From contig CP115556.1 of NCBI GenBank assembly GCA_030168595.1, forward strand, positions 682,001 to 746,000: 64,000 nt of DNA. Direction: 5' to 3'. Below are positions 1 through 9,060 of the stretch, piece after piece. How positions within the stretch are numbered: the stretch's first letter is position 1; each line of letters begins with the position of its first letter. This stretch comes from Methanomassiliicoccales archaeon LGM-DZ1 (GTDB lineage: Archaea > Thermoplasmatota > Thermoplasmata > Methanomassiliicoccales > Methanomethylophilaceae). The notes beneath the pieces are model-generated. The model had not been told where the DNA came from and made no database searches. It was given only the letters and a program-made list of their open reading frames with translations. The translations under genes were made by a program, and so were the position numbers.

Positions 1-255
1 CCACCTGAGGTTCACACCCTCGATGGAGGGGATGAGCGCCCTGAACCTCTTGGCATCCTCCGTATCGTAGAGGTGCACCACCATCTCCCCGCGCGGGGTC
101 AGGAGGGCGAAGTCGTTGGAGACCTCGGTGACCTTCTCGGTAGAGAGATGGACGGAGATGTCGGAGCCGCTGACGTACGGCTCCCCTTCGAGGGCGTCGG
201 CCAGGGTGGCCCCGTCCTTCAGCTCCTTCTGCTTCCCGTTGACGGTGACCTTCAT
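1..255 (-). CDS. methanogenesis marker protein 3 (UPF0288), N-terminal part
   Basis: Partial gene: 85 codons read from the ATG at 255 down to the window edge, so the C-terminus is outside. The N-terminus ([12 protein letters not shown], then DGATLADAL) has the ubiquitin/ThiS-like opening of the methanogenesis marker 3 family, which is found in methanogens next to mcrC-type genes. Its exact biochemical role is not established; genomic association points to maturation or activation of methyl-coenzyme M reductase. Its start overlaps the mcrC stop (ATGA, 252-255), so it is the third gene of an atwA-mcrC-mmp3 unit and probably translationally coupled. Confidence 0.8.
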   Translation of the reverse strand, partial: MKVTVNGKQKELKDGATLADALEGEPYVSGSDISVHLSTEKVTEVSNDFALLTPRGEMVVHLYDTEDAKRFRALIPSIEGVNLRW

Positions 256-872
256 CGGTCCCCCTCCCTCGGCAGCAGCTTCTGCACCTTCGAGGCGATC
301 TCGTCGAGCTTCTCCTGCGAGCAGGTGACGCCCCTGACCACTCCGGTCACGATCTCCATGATGGAGCCGCGGGTGTTGATGTCCTCCGGCGCCGGCATGA
401 CGTCGCGGGTCTTGACCCCGATGGCCGCGAAATCCTCGAAATCGAGCGGGCACTGGGACACCACGATGGACGGCTTGTCGACGTTCCTCAGTATGAGCCT
501 CGCCTTGTAGATGACGTGGTTCCTCACGTTGCCGAGGTGGATGAGGACGACCTTGTACTGGTTGATCCTGTCGACCTCGATCGGGTCCAGCCCGAACCTC
601 TGGCCGGTGGTCACGTCGGGCGCATCGGCCGGGGTGCCGTTCCCGGCGTTGACCACGAGGACGGATGCGTTTATGCCTTCCTCGCGGAGGGCGTAGGTTA
701 TCTCGCACACCGGTTTGGTGATGTGCCTCCTCCCCGGGCCCATGGCGACGACGCAGACGTCCTTGCCGCTCTCGGAGATCGTGGCCCTCTGCGCGAGGCC
801 GCCACCGATCCCGAGGCCCTGGGACTCCCTGCACTCCACGAAGCTCAGGTGTCTTCCGATTTGCTGCTTCAT
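252..872 (-). CDS. mcrC: McrC, methyl-coenzyme M reductase operon protein C
   Basis: 206 residues, the normal size for McrC. The glycine-rich segment [18 protein letters not shown] near residues 20-37 and the later [19 protein letters not shown] stretch are typical of the family. McrC is known as a component of the large complex that reductively activates the nickel cofactor F430 of McR. In many methanogens mcrC lies inside the mcr operon; here it is about 9 kb away and sits between atwA and marker protein 3, with a 21-base gap to atwA and a 4-base overlap with the next gene. The context therefore groups it with activation functions rather than with the structural subunits. Confidence 0.92.
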   Translation of the reverse strand: MKQQIGRHLSFVECRESQGLGIGGGLAQRATISESGKDVCVVAMGPGRRHITKPVCEITYALREEGINASVLVVNAGNGTPADAPDVTTGQRFGLDPIEVDRINQYKVVLIHLGNVRNHVIYKARLILRNVDKPSIVVSQCPLDFEDFAAIGVKTRDVMPAPEDINTRGSIMEIVTGVVRGVTCSQEKLDEIASKVQKLLPREGDR

Positions 873-893
873 TCGGTTCCCCTCCGGGGGCTC

Positions 894-2522
894 TCACTCC
901 TGCTGGGGCTCTTCCTCGTTCCTGATGTCCTCATCGTCGCTGCCGCGGAGGTCGAACTTCTCGATCAGGGTGGCGGGATCGCCGATCTCGACGACCTTCC
1001 CCTTCTCCATGAAGGCGGCGCGGTCGCAGCAGTTCCTGACGAAGTCCATGTCGTGGCTCACCACGATGAAGGTCTCGCCGAGGGTGTCCCTGGCGCGGAT
1101 GACCGATTTGGCGACTATGACCTTGGTGATGGGGTCCATGGTGCCGGTGGGCTCGTCCAGGACGATGATCCTCGGCTCCTTGATGAGCACCTGCGCGAAG
1201 GCGATCCTCTGGCACTCTCCCACGGACAGCGTGTCCGGCAGGGCCTCGAGGATCCTGGACACGTTCTTCTTGTCGAAGCCGACGCTCACGAGCACCTGGA
1301 TGGCCTTCATCCTGGCGAGCTCGGCCGGCATCTTGATCCCGATGCTGGTGGTCAGGTTCTGGAGGACGGTGTCGAAGGGATAGAGGGTGTACTCCTGGTG
1401 GAGGACGCCGATGTACGGGGTGGCGCGGCCCTTGTTCTCGTACCCGTCCTTGGACATGTCGATCCAATCGTCGCCGATGCGGACCTCGACCTTCCCCTTG
1501 GTCGCGTTGGACTGCCCGCAGATGAGCCTGGAGGTGGTGGTCTTGCCGGCGCCGGAATACCCGATGATGCCGAAGATCTCCCTCTCCTCGATCTCGAAAG
1601 AGATGCCGTCGACGGCCTTCACCACGCCTCTGTCGACCGAGAAGAAGTGCTTCTCGGCATCCACCAGGCGGACGATCGGCTGCCCGTCGTCCACATGCTC
1701 GACCTTGTCGAAGTGGTAGCCCTCCATGAACTTGGAGGTGACATCGGACGGCTTCCCTTCCATCTTGACCTTGCCGTTATCGAGCCAATAGGCGCGGTCG
1801 GCCATCTTGTCGATGGCCTCCGGCCAGTGGGAGGCGAAGACCATCGCGATGCTGTGGTCCCTAACATAGGTGACGAGCTTGTTGTGGATTATGTCCGCGG
1901 TGTAGGGGTCGAGGGTGCCGGTGGGCTCGTCGGCGACGAAGAACAGGGGGTTCTTGGCAATCTGCCTCGCCAGGACGATCCTCTGCTTCTCTCCTCCGGA
2001 CAGGTCCCTGGCTATGTGCATGGTCCTGTGGGACATGTTGACGAACTCGAGCAGCTGGATCGCGCGCTCCACGCGCTTGGGGGTCCCCTCGGGTATGGCC
2101 TCCATGACGTTCTCGATGACGGTTTTGTCTCCGAAGAGGGCGAAGGTCCTCTGGAGCATGATGGCTATCCTGCCGAAGACCTCCTCCCTGAGGTCGTCAT
2201 GCTCTTTGAGGGCCCAGAAGTCGACATCGATCCTCTGGGAGTCGCTGCCGCATTTGGTGCACGGCTTTCCCTCGAAGGGCAAGTCCAGGTTGCCGCATTT
2301 GGTGCAGCGGTTCAGGTGGTAGATGATCTTACCGCTGTCCGGCTTGTAGTCGATGCTCCCCCTCAGCATGTGGAGGAGGACCGATTTCCCGGCACCGCTG
2401 CGCCCTATGAGGCCGATGATGTCCCCCGTTTTTATGACGGTGCTGAAATCATCGAGCACGGTGCTACCGTTGAACTTCTTGGTCACGTGCTCGACCGTGA
2501 CCAGTTCGACAGACTTTGGCAT
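894..2522 (-). CDS. atwA: AtwA, ATP-binding component A2 of McR activation
   Basis: 542 residues with two ABC ATPase modules in one chain. Module 1 has Walker A GRSGAGKS (40-47), a CTKCG-x10-CTKCG zinc-ribbon insert (C73, C76, C88, C91) and an LSGGEKQR signature near 175. Module 2 has Walker A GYSGAGKT near 320 and a variant signature LSVGECQR near 430. This is the layout of component A2, the ATPase needed to activate methyl-coenzyme M reductase; there are no membrane segments, so it is not a transporter. It is the first gene of the atwA-mcrC-mmp3 unit. A TATA-like run at about 2546-2557 lies about 30 bases before the ATG at 2522. Confidence 0.94.
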   Translation of the reverse strand: MPKSVELVTVEHVTKKFNGSTVLDDFSTVIKTGDIIGLIGRSGAGKSVLLHMLRGSIDYKPDSGKIIYHLNRCTKCGNLDLPFEGKPCTKCGSDSQRIDVDFWALKEHDDLREEVFGRIAIMLQRTFALFGDKTVIENVMEAIPEGTPKRVERAIQLLEFVNMSHRTMHIARDLSGGEKQRIVLARQIAKNPLFFVADEPTGTLDPYTADIIHNKLVTYVRDHSIAMVFASHWPEAIDKMADRAYWLDNGKVKMEGKPSDVTSKFMEGYHFDKVEHVDDGQPIVRLVDAEKHFFSVDRGVVKAVDGISFEIEEREIFGIIGYSGAGKTTTSRLICGQSNATKGKVEVRIGDDWIDMSKDGYENKGRATPYIGVLHQEYTLYPFDTVLQNLTTSIGIKMPAELARMKAIQVLVSVGFDKKNVSRILEALPDTLSVGECQRIAFAQVLIKEPRIIVLDEPTGTMDPITKVIVAKSVIRARDTLGETFIVVSHDMDFVRNCCDRAAFMEKGKVVEIGDPATLIEKFDLRGSDDEDIRNEEEPQQE

Positions 2523-2545
2523 GTCTTATGGGATGGTCCTTTCTT

Positions 2546-2557
2546 ATTTAATATAAA
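2546..2557 (-). promoter_or_regulatory. TATA element for atwA-mcrC-mmp3
   Basis: On the minus strand the run reads TTTATATTAAA about 25-30 bases before the atwA ATG. The 145-bp space to the divergent gene at 2668 therefore holds promoters for both directions. A short leader or a leaderless message is expected. Confidence 0.55.
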
Positions 2558-2667
2558 CCGCACGCAACAATCGATAATGTCCAGCAGCCAAAACCCGGCA
2601 TGGCGGGCAGACCGGGCGCGGGCGCGGATGCAAAACAGTTTTATTGGATGGTACCATTCATCCATCC

Positions 2668-3639
2668 ATGGACAGTGCCGTCTCGAGGAGCCACATGGGC
2701 GGTCCGGTACCCAAATTCAACGACTACCACATATGGAAATCTTTATATTGCCTCAGCACCGCGTCGCCGATAGGCCGCAAGAAGCTCGCCGAGCTCATAG
2801 GCCTGGGCGAGGGGAGCACGAGGACCCTGCTCTCCATCCTGCAGGACGCCGGCGCCATCTCGGTCAAGAAGAAAGGGGTAACGCTGACCCCCGAGGGCAA
2901 GAAGCTGTGGGAGACGGTGGTCATGAGCACCGCGGAGGTGGACCTGGGCACCCTGACCATAGGGGAGCATGACTGCGCGGTCAGGGTCCCGCATGCCGCC
3001 GGCAAGATCACCTACGGCTGCGAGGAGCGCGACAACGCCATCAAGAACGGGGCCCTGGGGGCCACGACACTGGTGTTCTCCAACGGCCAGCTGACGTTCC
3101 CGGGGGACAGCTACCCCCTCGACGAGAAGTACGACCGGATCCTGAAGAAGACGTTCTCCCTCTCCGATTCCGATGCCGTCATCATCGGCACCGCCGACAG
3201 CTACGCCGCCGCCGAGGAAGGCGCCGTCTCTGCCGGCCTGGAGCTCCTGGGCGGGCTGAACCTTCAGAAGGATAATGCCGCCCCGGTGTCCATCCTCGGT
3301 TCCGGGAACGAGCTCCTGGCACTTGCGTTCATGGTGCACGACCTCGTAGGCGGGCTCCCGGTCTGCGCCAAGAGCAAGGACAATCTCGGCATAAGGATCG
3401 AGAACGGCAAGGTCATAGACAACGCCTACACGGGGGCCGTCCTCGAGGAGGTCCTCAAAGTGGGGACGACCATCAGGAGGATCGCCACCTCCGGGCCTTA
3501 CAAGGGGATACGCGTCATCGTCACCCCCCTGGAGGTGAACAACCGCGTGATCGCGGCCATAGGCGTCGTGGACCTCAGAAGCATGACCGGCCTGGACGAC
3601 ACGCTGAAACTGATGGACGAGGACCCGGACCTGAGATGA
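2668..3639 (+). CDS. winged-helix protein with DUF2111-like C-terminal domain (putative regulator)
   Basis: 323 residues from the ATG at 2668. Residues about 15-75 form a winged-helix/DUF4443-like DNA-binding region (SLYCLSTASPIGRKKLAEL, GEGSTRTLLSIL, LTPEGKKLW). The C-terminal part (GIRIENGKVIDNAYTGAVLEE, AAIGVVDLRS) matches the DUF2111 family of methanogens, which looks like a small sensor domain. I infer a transcriptional regulator. A TATA-like TTTTATTGG at about 2638 places the transcript start close to 2668, which suggests leaderless translation; a TTG at 2644 and an ATG at 2695 are alternatives. It is divergent from atwA-mcrC-mmp3, so those genes are the first candidates for its targets. 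Ligand and operator are unknown. Confidence 0.75.
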   Translation: MDSAVSRSHMGGPVPKFNDYHIWKSLYCLSTASPIGRKKLAELIGLGEGSTRTLLSILQDAGAISVKKKGVTLTPEGKKLWETVVMSTAEVDLGTLTIGEHDCAVRVPHAAGKITYGCEERDNAIKNGALGATTLVFSNGQLTFPGDSYPLDEKYDRILKKTFSLSDSDAVIIGTADSYAAAEEGAVSAGLELLGGLNLQKDNAAPVSILGSGNELLALAFMVHDLVGGLPVCAKSKDNLGIRIENGKVIDNAYTGAVLEEVLKVGTTIRRIATSGPYKGIRVIVTPLEVNNRVIAAIGVVDLRSMTGLDDTLKLMDEDPDLR

Positions 3640-3688
3640 TCCTCGTTCGAAATATTCATATAGAAGCTAAAATAGATTGGGTGGTAAT

Positions 3689-4366
3689 ATGTCAGAAGTC
3701 AATGGGCCTGAAGAGCCCCTCAAGATCGCCGCCGGACTCAGAGGAGTAGTCCATGCGTTCTACCTGACGCCCGATGTCCTCGATGAGATGAGGGCGGAGG
3801 AGGCCAAGGTCCGCGCCGCGGGCGGCAACATCAACGTCGACAACCGCGGGTTCTCGGAAGCGCTGACCCGCGACCATGTCATCGCGATAATCAAGGACCC
3901 GAGGTTCAGGCCCCCTCCGGAGCCCACGGTCCTGCTGATGGACGACAACGGGGACATCCTGGGAACCGAGGTGTTCCCCTTCACCATCAACAAGTACCTC
4001 AACAGGGACGATGTCGTCTGGCTCTCTGATGCCTTCGTGATGTTCCCGCTGGTCCAGGGCCACGGCGGCGAGAAATTCGTGATGCCTCCCGTCAGCTTCC
4101 CCGAGCTCAACCCGAGCAACGGCTGCAAGGACGTCATCTCCTGCAGCCCGGCCCCCACCTGCGACCTCCTCATGAGGAAGCACTACGACTACCCGGACGA
4201 CCCCAAGCTCGCATCGGTGCTCATCGCCTTCAACGACTGCCCGGTGGACCCGAACTTCAAGCCGGACCTGAGCAAGCTCGTGATCCCGAGGACCGAGGTC
4301 ATAAAGAAAAAGAAGACCCAGCGATCGGATCCGCTCCGACGCTCCAAACCTTTTAACGCTCCCTGA
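3689..4366 (+). CDS. unrecognised cysteine-containing protein
   Basis: 225 residues; I do not recognise the family. The start is the ATG at 3689, five bases after a GGTGG element; a TTG at 3677 would add four residues. There are no membrane segments. The middle contains PRFRPPPEPTVLLMDDNGD, and four cysteines occur at 146, 152, 158 and 184 (GCKDVISCSPAPTCDLL, NDCPVD), a spacing compatible with metal or iron-sulfur binding, although no known ferredoxin motif is present. The C-terminus is basic (IKKKKTQRSDPLRRSK). A TATA-like ATTCATATAG lies at about 3653. It is followed in the same direction by a membrane protein and ycaO. Confidence 0.7.
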   Translation: MSEVNGPEEPLKIAAGLRGVVHAFYLTPDVLDEMRAEEAKVRAAGGNINVDNRGFSEALTRDHVIAIIKDPRFRPPPEPTVLLMDDNGDILGTEVFPFTINKYLNRDDVVWLSDAFVMFPLVQGHGGEKFVMPPVSFPELNPSNGCKDVISCSPAPTCDLLMRKHYDYPDDPKLASVLIAFNDCPVDPNFKPDLSKLVIPRTEVIKKKKTQRSDPLRRSKPFNAP

Positions 4367-4398
4367 CGGGAGCGGCGTTATATCGGAACCAGCAAATA

Positions 4399-5091
4399 AT
4401 GAATGATTCTGGGTTCCGACAGCGAATGTCTGCAGAGAAACCCGATTACACGAGGAGGCAGATCGCGAAGAGATGCATCCTCCTCGCGGCCGCGCTCTAT
4501 ATCATGACGATAGGGATATCGATGTCCAAGCTTGCAGGTCTGGGCACCACTCCCATATCCTGCATCCCGGCGACCCTTTCCTACTCCACGCCGCTGTCCA
4601 TGGGCGCCTGGACCGTGATCTTCAACTTCCTCCTGATCTGCATCGAGGCCGCCGTCCTCGGACGCCAGTTCAGGCCGGTCCAGTTCATGCAGCTGATCAT
4701 GGCCGCTGCCATCGGGATCTTCACTGACATAAACCTGGAGGTCTTCTCCTTCATCGACCCGGGCAGCTACGCGGAATCTTGGGCCTGGTGCATCCTGTCC
4801 GGGGCCATACTGGGTCTCGGCGTCATGCTGGAGGTCCGTTCCAATATCCTGGTCGCCCCCGGCGAGGGGGTGGTCGTCGCTTTCACGACCAGGTTCAAGG
4901 TCCCGTTCCCGAGGATGAAGATCGTCTCCGACACCTCCATGGTCATCACGGCCGTCATCCTGTCCCTGGCCATGCTCGGGGATCTGGAAGGCGTGCGCGA
5001 GGGGACCATATTCGCGGCGCTGACCGTCGGCATCTGGGTCGGTTTCTTCAGGAAACATCTGGGAAAGGCGGCCGACCGCTTCACGGCCTGA
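4399..5091 (+). CDS. YitT/YczE-like integral membrane protein
   Basis: 230 residues with about five hydrophobic helices (around residues 27-45, 62-85, 95-112, 125-145 and 175-205). The repeat-type phrases GISMSKLAGLGTTPISCIP and GLGVMLEVRSNILVAPGEG are characteristic of the YczE/YitT (DUF6198) family of small membrane proteins, sometimes called a BCR/YitT family. Substrate and function are unknown. A TATA-like GTTATATCGG at 4376-4385 lies just before the start; the ATG at 4426 is an alternative start. The gene is followed 37 bp later by ycaO with its own promoter-like element, so a shared operon is not certain. Confidence 0.75.
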   Translation: MNDSGFRQRMSAEKPDYTRRQIAKRCILLAAALYIMTIGISMSKLAGLGTTPISCIPATLSYSTPLSMGAWTVIFNFLLICIEAAVLGRQFRPVQFMQLIMAAAIGIFTDINLEVFSFIDPGSYAESWAWCILSGAILGLGVMLEVRSNILVAPGEGVVVAFTTRFKVPFPRMKIVSDTSMVITAVILSLAMLGDLEGVREGTIFAALTVGIWVGFFRKHLGKAADRFTA

Positions 5092-5128
5092 AGGAAAGGC
5101 TATATCCGGCCCCGCTGTTAACGATTGT

Positions 5129-6370
5129 ATGCTTTCACTCAACCGCTGCCCGAAGTGCTCGAAGGAGACGGGCATCAGGGTCGTCCCGCCGGAGGACACG
5201 CTGTCGAGGATCGTACCCCTAATGAAGAAGGCCGGCATGCAGCCTCCCCGCGACATCACGAACCTTGACCGCGTCGGGATCCCGGTGTTCTCCGTGGACC
5301 GCCCGGCGGCCTTCGAAGGCGACAAGAACCATTTTTACAACGGCAAAGGGCCCACACCCGAGCAGGCCGAGGCCTCGGGGATCATGGAGGCCATGGAACG
5401 TTACTCGGCGGAGCCCAGGGAATCCGACGAGATCGCCTACGGGACCTATGATGAAGCATGCTCCATCGGCCTCACCGTCAATCCCGAATCGCTGATCCTG
5501 CCCGAGCCTTACAAGGGAGTATGGATGAACCAGCAGATCGGCTGGTGCATGGGCTACGAGATGTTCCGCGGGCAGAACGTGTGGGTGCCGGCGTGCGCCG
5601 TGTACCACGTGTACAAACCCCAGGGGGACATGCAGCTCTTCAAGTCCCACACCAACGGGATCGCGGCCGGGAACACCATGGAGGAGGCCATCCTGCATGC
5701 GCTCCTCGAGGATATCGAGAGGGACGCCTGGTCCATAGCCGAATACAGGGAGAGGGCCCCCTGCGACATCGTCATCGAGGATGAGGAATCCGTCCCCGGG
5801 AAGCTGCTTGCCAAGTTCAGGGATGCCGGGATCGATGTGCACCTCAAGGAGATCACCTCGGACATCGGGATCACCACCATCGGAGCGGCCGCCGACGATT
5901 ACACTACCAAGGACCCGGAGATGCTGACCATCGGCGTCGGGACCCACCTGGACCCGCAGATCGCGGCGATCCGCGCCCTCACCGAGGTCGCCCAGAGCAG
6001 GGCCACCCATAAGGACGGCACCAAGATCAACGCCCAGCTCCAGAAGGTGACCGACGAGATGGGCTATGAGGGGGTCAAGAAGGCCAACCGCCTCTGGTTC
6101 ACCGATTCCCCCGGGAAGAAGAAGCTCGAGGACATCCCCAATCTCGCCACCGACTACGTCCTCGATGACATCGAGGTCGTGCTGGGTCATCTCATGGACG
6201 CAGGGTTCGACATGGTCGTCTGCAACGACCTGACCCGCCCCGAGGTCAATATCCCGGTGGTCCGCATGACCGTCCCCGGCCTCGAGGTATACGCCATGGA
6301 CCCGGACAGGGAAGGCGGAAGGCTCACCGGCATGTGGCCTCCGAGATACGGCCGGACGGACGCTGATTGA
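5129..6370 (+). CDS. ycaO: YcaO-type McrA-glycine thioamidation protein (methanogenesis marker 1)
   Basis: 413 residues. It shows the YcaO ATP-binding signatures: EAMERYSAEP near residue 89, a glycine-rich GIAAGNTMEEAILHALLEDIERDAW helix near 175-198, and AIRALTEVAQSRA near 290. A CPKCSKETG element occurs at the N-terminus. The methanogen YcaO activates a backbone amide and installs thioglycine in McrA, usually with TfuA as sulfur-delivery partner; the target glycine is present in the mcrA gene 3.5 kb away. No tfuA is seen in the window. TATA-like GCTATATCC at about 5099 lies about 25-30 bases before the ATG, so the message is probably leaderless. No other McR-modifying enzyme is adjacent. 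Confidence 0.9.
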   Translation: MLSLNRCPKCSKETGIRVVPPEDTLSRIVPLMKKAGMQPPRDITNLDRVGIPVFSVDRPAAFEGDKNHFYNGKGPTPEQAEASGIMEAMERYSAEPRESDEIAYGTYDEACSIGLTVNPESLILPEPYKGVWMNQQIGWCMGYEMFRGQNVWVPACAVYHVYKPQGDMQLFKSHTNGIAAGNTMEEAILHALLEDIERDAWSIAEYRERAPCDIVIEDEESVPGKLLAKFRDAGIDVHLKEITSDIGITTIGAAADDYTTKDPEMLTIGVGTHLDPQIAAIRALTEVAQSRATHKDGTKINAQLQKVTDEMGYEGVKKANRLWFTDSPGKKKLEDIPNLATDYVLDDIEVVLGHLMDAGFDMVVCNDLTRPEVNIPVVRMTVPGLEVYAMDPDREGGRLTGMWPPRYGRTDAD

Positions 6371-6449
6371 AGGATCAGCGCCTGGATCGCGGCGGCCTGC
6401 CGGAAAACAGAAGCACGCCGCGCTTCAAACGGCAAGACCCAGATGTCCC

Positions 6450-6465
6450 CTCCCGGATTCGGGAG
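6450..6465. terminator. hairpin between convergent ycaO and znuB
   Basis: CTCCCG-GATT-CGGGAG forms a perfect 6-bp stem in the 159-bp gap between two convergent genes. No strong T-run follows on either strand, so terminator function is only likely by position. Nothing else is visible in this gap. Confidence 0.35.
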
Positions 6466-6529
6466 ATTATCTGGGATATCATATCGGACCATAAACATCC
6501 GAAAGGGCGTATTCCGGTGCGGCAACGGT

Positions 6530-7390
6530 TCATTCTTCCGCGGCCGCACCGAGTGCCAGCCTCCTGACAGCCAGGACGGCGGCGAAGGACGCTCCGAGCA
6601 CCATCACCACCGTGGCCCCCGGAGGGGTGTCCATAGCCAGCGAGAGCAGAAGGCCCAGGAAGGACATGGCGAGAGCTGAGAAGACGCCGACCGCCATCGT
6701 CCCGGCCATGCCGCGGGAGACGATGCTCCCGATGGCCGCCGGCACCGTCATCAACGCGATTATCATGACTATCCCGACCACGTTGGCGACCATGACGCAG
6801 GTGACCGCTATCAGGACGTGGAGCAGAAGGTCCAGGGCCGTCACGTTCATGCCTGAGACCTTCGCGTGCACCCTGTCGAAGGTCATTATGCGGAAATCCC
6901 TGTAGAAGAACATCACGGCAGCCAGCACAGACGCGCTGACAGCCGCCATCACGGCAAGTTTCCCCGAATCTATGAGCAGCATGTTCCCGAAGAGGATGGA
7001 TTCGTAGGACGAGGGGACGATGACGCTCCGGTCCATATAGCACATGAACACCACGCCTGCGGCCATCCCGACAGCCCAAAGCGCTCCGATGACCGTGTCC
7101 TCCCTGACACCGTCCGCCCTCCTGCATACAACCATCACGACGGCGGCCGCCACACTGAACAATAGCGCCCCGGCCATGGGGCTCATCCACGATATCCCGT
7201 AAACCGACATCACATAGTAGGCGAACCCGACGCCCCCGAAGGTCGTGTGGGCGATCCCGCCCGTAACAGCGACCTTGCGGCCGACCACCACGTAGGCCCC
7301 CACGGTCCCGCACAGGATGCAGGCGAGGGCAGTGGCGGCGAACATGTTCTGTATAAGCGGTATGGAGAAGTAATAGGCAAGATCTGTCAC
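6530..7390 (-). CDS. znuB: zinc/manganese ABC transporter permease (ABC-3 family)
   Basis: 286 residues, almost wholly hydrophobic, with about eight membrane segments. The stretch VGAYVVVGRKVAVTGGIAHT near residues 28-47 and the ARGMAGT-like glycine turns later are typical of ABC-3 permeases (ZnuB/MntB). It forms the membrane channel of a metal importer with the ATPase and binding protein encoded just upstream. Its start overlaps the znuC stop (ATGA at 7387-7390). The C-terminus is short and basic/acidic (LALGAAAEE). Zinc is the likeliest substrate because the partner binding protein has a histidine-rich loop; manganese or iron cannot be excluded. Confidence 0.9.
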   Translation of the reverse strand: MTDLAYYFSIPLIQNMFAATALACILCGTVGAYVVVGRKVAVTGGIAHTTFGGVGFAYYVMSVYGISWMSPMAGALLFSVAAAVVMVVCRRADGVREDTVIGALWAVGMAAGVVFMCYMDRSVIVPSSYESILFGNMLLIDSGKLAVMAAVSASVLAAVMFFYRDFRIMTFDRVHAKVSGMNVTALDLLLHVLIAVTCVMVANVVGIVMIIALMTVPAAIGSIVSRGMAGTMAVGVFSALAMSFLGLLLSLAMDTPPGATVVMVLGASFAAVLAVRRLALGAAAEE

Positions 7391-8091
7391 AGAAGGCCGC
7401 CTCCGCAGGCTGCGCCGGTAAGGGCCGACGGTTCGACCTCCGAGACCGTCCTGTCCACATGGACGGCCCTGTTAACGCAGTGCGTTATCCCTTCGAGATC
7501 GTGGGTGATCATGACAACGGTTATCCCGTCCCGGGCCGCCTTCGTCAAAATTTCGTACACTTCCCCTCTGAAGGCGGGATCGAGGCTGGCGGTCGGCTCG
7601 TCGAGGAGGAGGATGTCCGGCCCGGAGACCAGGGCCCTCGCCAGGAGCGTCCTCTGGATCTGCCCCCCGGACAGTTCGCCTATGCGCCTGTCTCTGAACG
7701 ATTCCATGTCCGCGTACTCCATGGCCTTGCGAACAGCCTCCTCCTGCGAAGAGGTCCGGAAAGGCAGGATCCCCTGCCTGCACCTCAGGCCCATCCTGAC
7801 CACCTGCTCGGCGTACACTGGGTACTCTCTGTCGAATGCGCCGAACTGCGGAACATACCCTATCCTGCGACAGCCCTCCCTCGGAGGAACGCCCATCACC
7901 TCGACCGTCCCGGCCGACGGCTCGATAAGACCCAGTATGATGCGGAACAGGGTGGTCTTGCCGCCGCCGTTCGGTCCCACCACCGCTATGAAGTCTCCGG
8001 CGCGTACGTCGAGATCGACGTTCCGCAGCACCGTCCCGCGGCCGTAGCCGGCGGAAATGCCGCGGAGGGCGATGAGGGGCGCGGCCTCCAT
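7387..8091 (-). CDS. znuC: zinc/manganese ABC transporter ATP-binding protein
   Basis: 234 residues from the ATG at 8091, four bases after the znuA stop. Walker A is GPNGGGKTT (39-47), signature LSGGQIQR near 140, Walker B ILLLDEPTAS near 163, and a switch histidine in MITHDLEG. These place it in the ZnuC/MntB group of metal-importer ATPases. An open frame extends upstream to 8163, but that would overlap znuA by 68 bp and adds residues unlike the family, so I use 8091. It is the middle gene of a znuA-znuC-znuB operon. Confidence 0.9.
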   Translation of the reverse strand: MEAAPLIALRGISAGYGRGTVLRNVDLDVRAGDFIAVVGPNGGGKTTLFRIILGLIEPSAGTVEVMGVPPREGCRRIGYVPQFGAFDREYPVYAEQVVRMGLRCRQGILPFRTSSQEEAVRKAMEYADMESFRDRRIGELSGGQIQRTLLARALVSGPDILLLDEPTASLDPAFRGEVYEILTKAARDGITVVMITHDLEGITHCVNRAVHVDRTVSEVEPSALTGAACGGGLL

Positions 8092-8095
8092 GCGA

Positions 8096-9025
8096 TCACG
8101 CGGTCCCGCCCAGGTCGCCCCTGAGATACGACAGGAACTCCGAAACGGATGAGAGCATGTCATCGGCCGTGGGGTTCACCACATGGACGGTTATACCCGC
8201 ATCCTCCAGCGCCTGCCTGCCCTCGTACCCCTCGTCCGTGACCGATACGTAGATGGCTGAGCAGCCCTCGTCCTTGACGATGACGGCCGCCTCGGCGGGG
8301 GTGACCTCGCCGTCCTCCTCGACGGAGATCATATGGAAATCCGTTCCGAACCTCTCGGCATACTGCTCGAGGAGGTACTTCCATGCCGGATGCCACACCA
8401 TCACGTGCACGTGTCCCGAGCCCGCTACCTTGGCTAGCGATTCCATCTCGGCATCTACGGCATCGACCTTCGCCAGGTACTTCCCCAGGTTCTCGGAGTA
8501 GTCGGAGGCGTTGTCCGGATCGAGCTTCGATATCTCGGCGGCCATGAACTCCGCGATCTTCCTGAGGTTGTCGGGAGAGGTCCATATGTGCGGGTCCGAT
8601 GCGGAATCGGCCTGTTCCTCCTCCCCGTGATGGTGGTGCCCGTTGGGGAGCGCTGTGTACTCGATGCCGTCGGCTATGCTGACTATCTTCACGGATGATG
8701 GGATGTCCTTGGACACAGCATCGAAGAAGGCGGTCTCCCACTCCACTCCGGTCCCTATCTTGAAGTAGATCTCGGACTTGTAGAGGTCGGATATGTTGCT
8801 CGGGGTCGAATAGGCCTCGTGGGGACTGACATTGGACCCCATCATTGACACGACCTCGTACCTGTCGCCGACGATCTCCCCGGCGATGTCCTTCTCCCAG
8901 CTCATCGTCACGGCGACGGTGTCCTTCTTCTCATCACTGTCATTTTCGAGAAGTACGAAGGCCGCGCCTGCTCCGGCGGCGATGACGGCCGCCGCAGCGA
9001 TCAATGCAATCGTTGCAGATTTCAT
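8096..9025 (-). CDS. znuA: metal-binding solute protein of a ZnuA-type importer
   Basis: 309 residues. The N-terminus is a membrane anchor/signal (residues 1-27, alanine-rich, no lipobox cysteine), so the protein is probably held on the outer face of the membrane. The family features are the metal ligands in SPHEAYSTPS near 70, the histidine-acidic loop GHHHHGEEEQ near 128, DPHIWTSPDN near 143, and the WHPAW element near 210. The histidine loop is typical for zinc-binding members. The start at 9025 has a TATA-like TTTTTAATAATAATTTCA about 21-30 bases upstream. Repeated AT-rich motifs at 9061 and 9115 lie beyond that and may be metal-responsive operators. Confidence 0.9.
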   Translation of the reverse strand: MKSATIALIAAAAVIAAGAGAAFVLLENDSDEKKDTVAVTMSWEKDIAGEIVGDRYEVVSMMGSNVSPHEAYSTPSNISDLYKSEIYFKIGTGVEWETAFFDAVSKDIPSSVKIVSIADGIEYTALPNGHHHHGEEEQADSASDPHIWTSPDNLRKIAEFMAAEISKLDPDNASDYSENLGKYLAKVDAVDAEMESLAKVAGSGHVHVMVWHPAWKYLLEQYAERFGTDFHMISVEEDGEVTPAEAAVIVKDEGCSAIYVSVTDEGYEGRQALEDAGITVHVVNPTADDMLSSVSEFLSYLRGDLGGTA

Positions 9026-9060
9026 CGGGATTCCGATTTTTGAAATTATTATTAAAAACC

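Noticed and set aside
516-2972. 818-codon open frame on the plus strand across mcrC and atwA
   Set aside because: It is antisense to two well-recognised genes, has low-complexity D/E/G/V-rich composition typical of shadow frames in GC-rich DNA, and no promoter or ribosome site.
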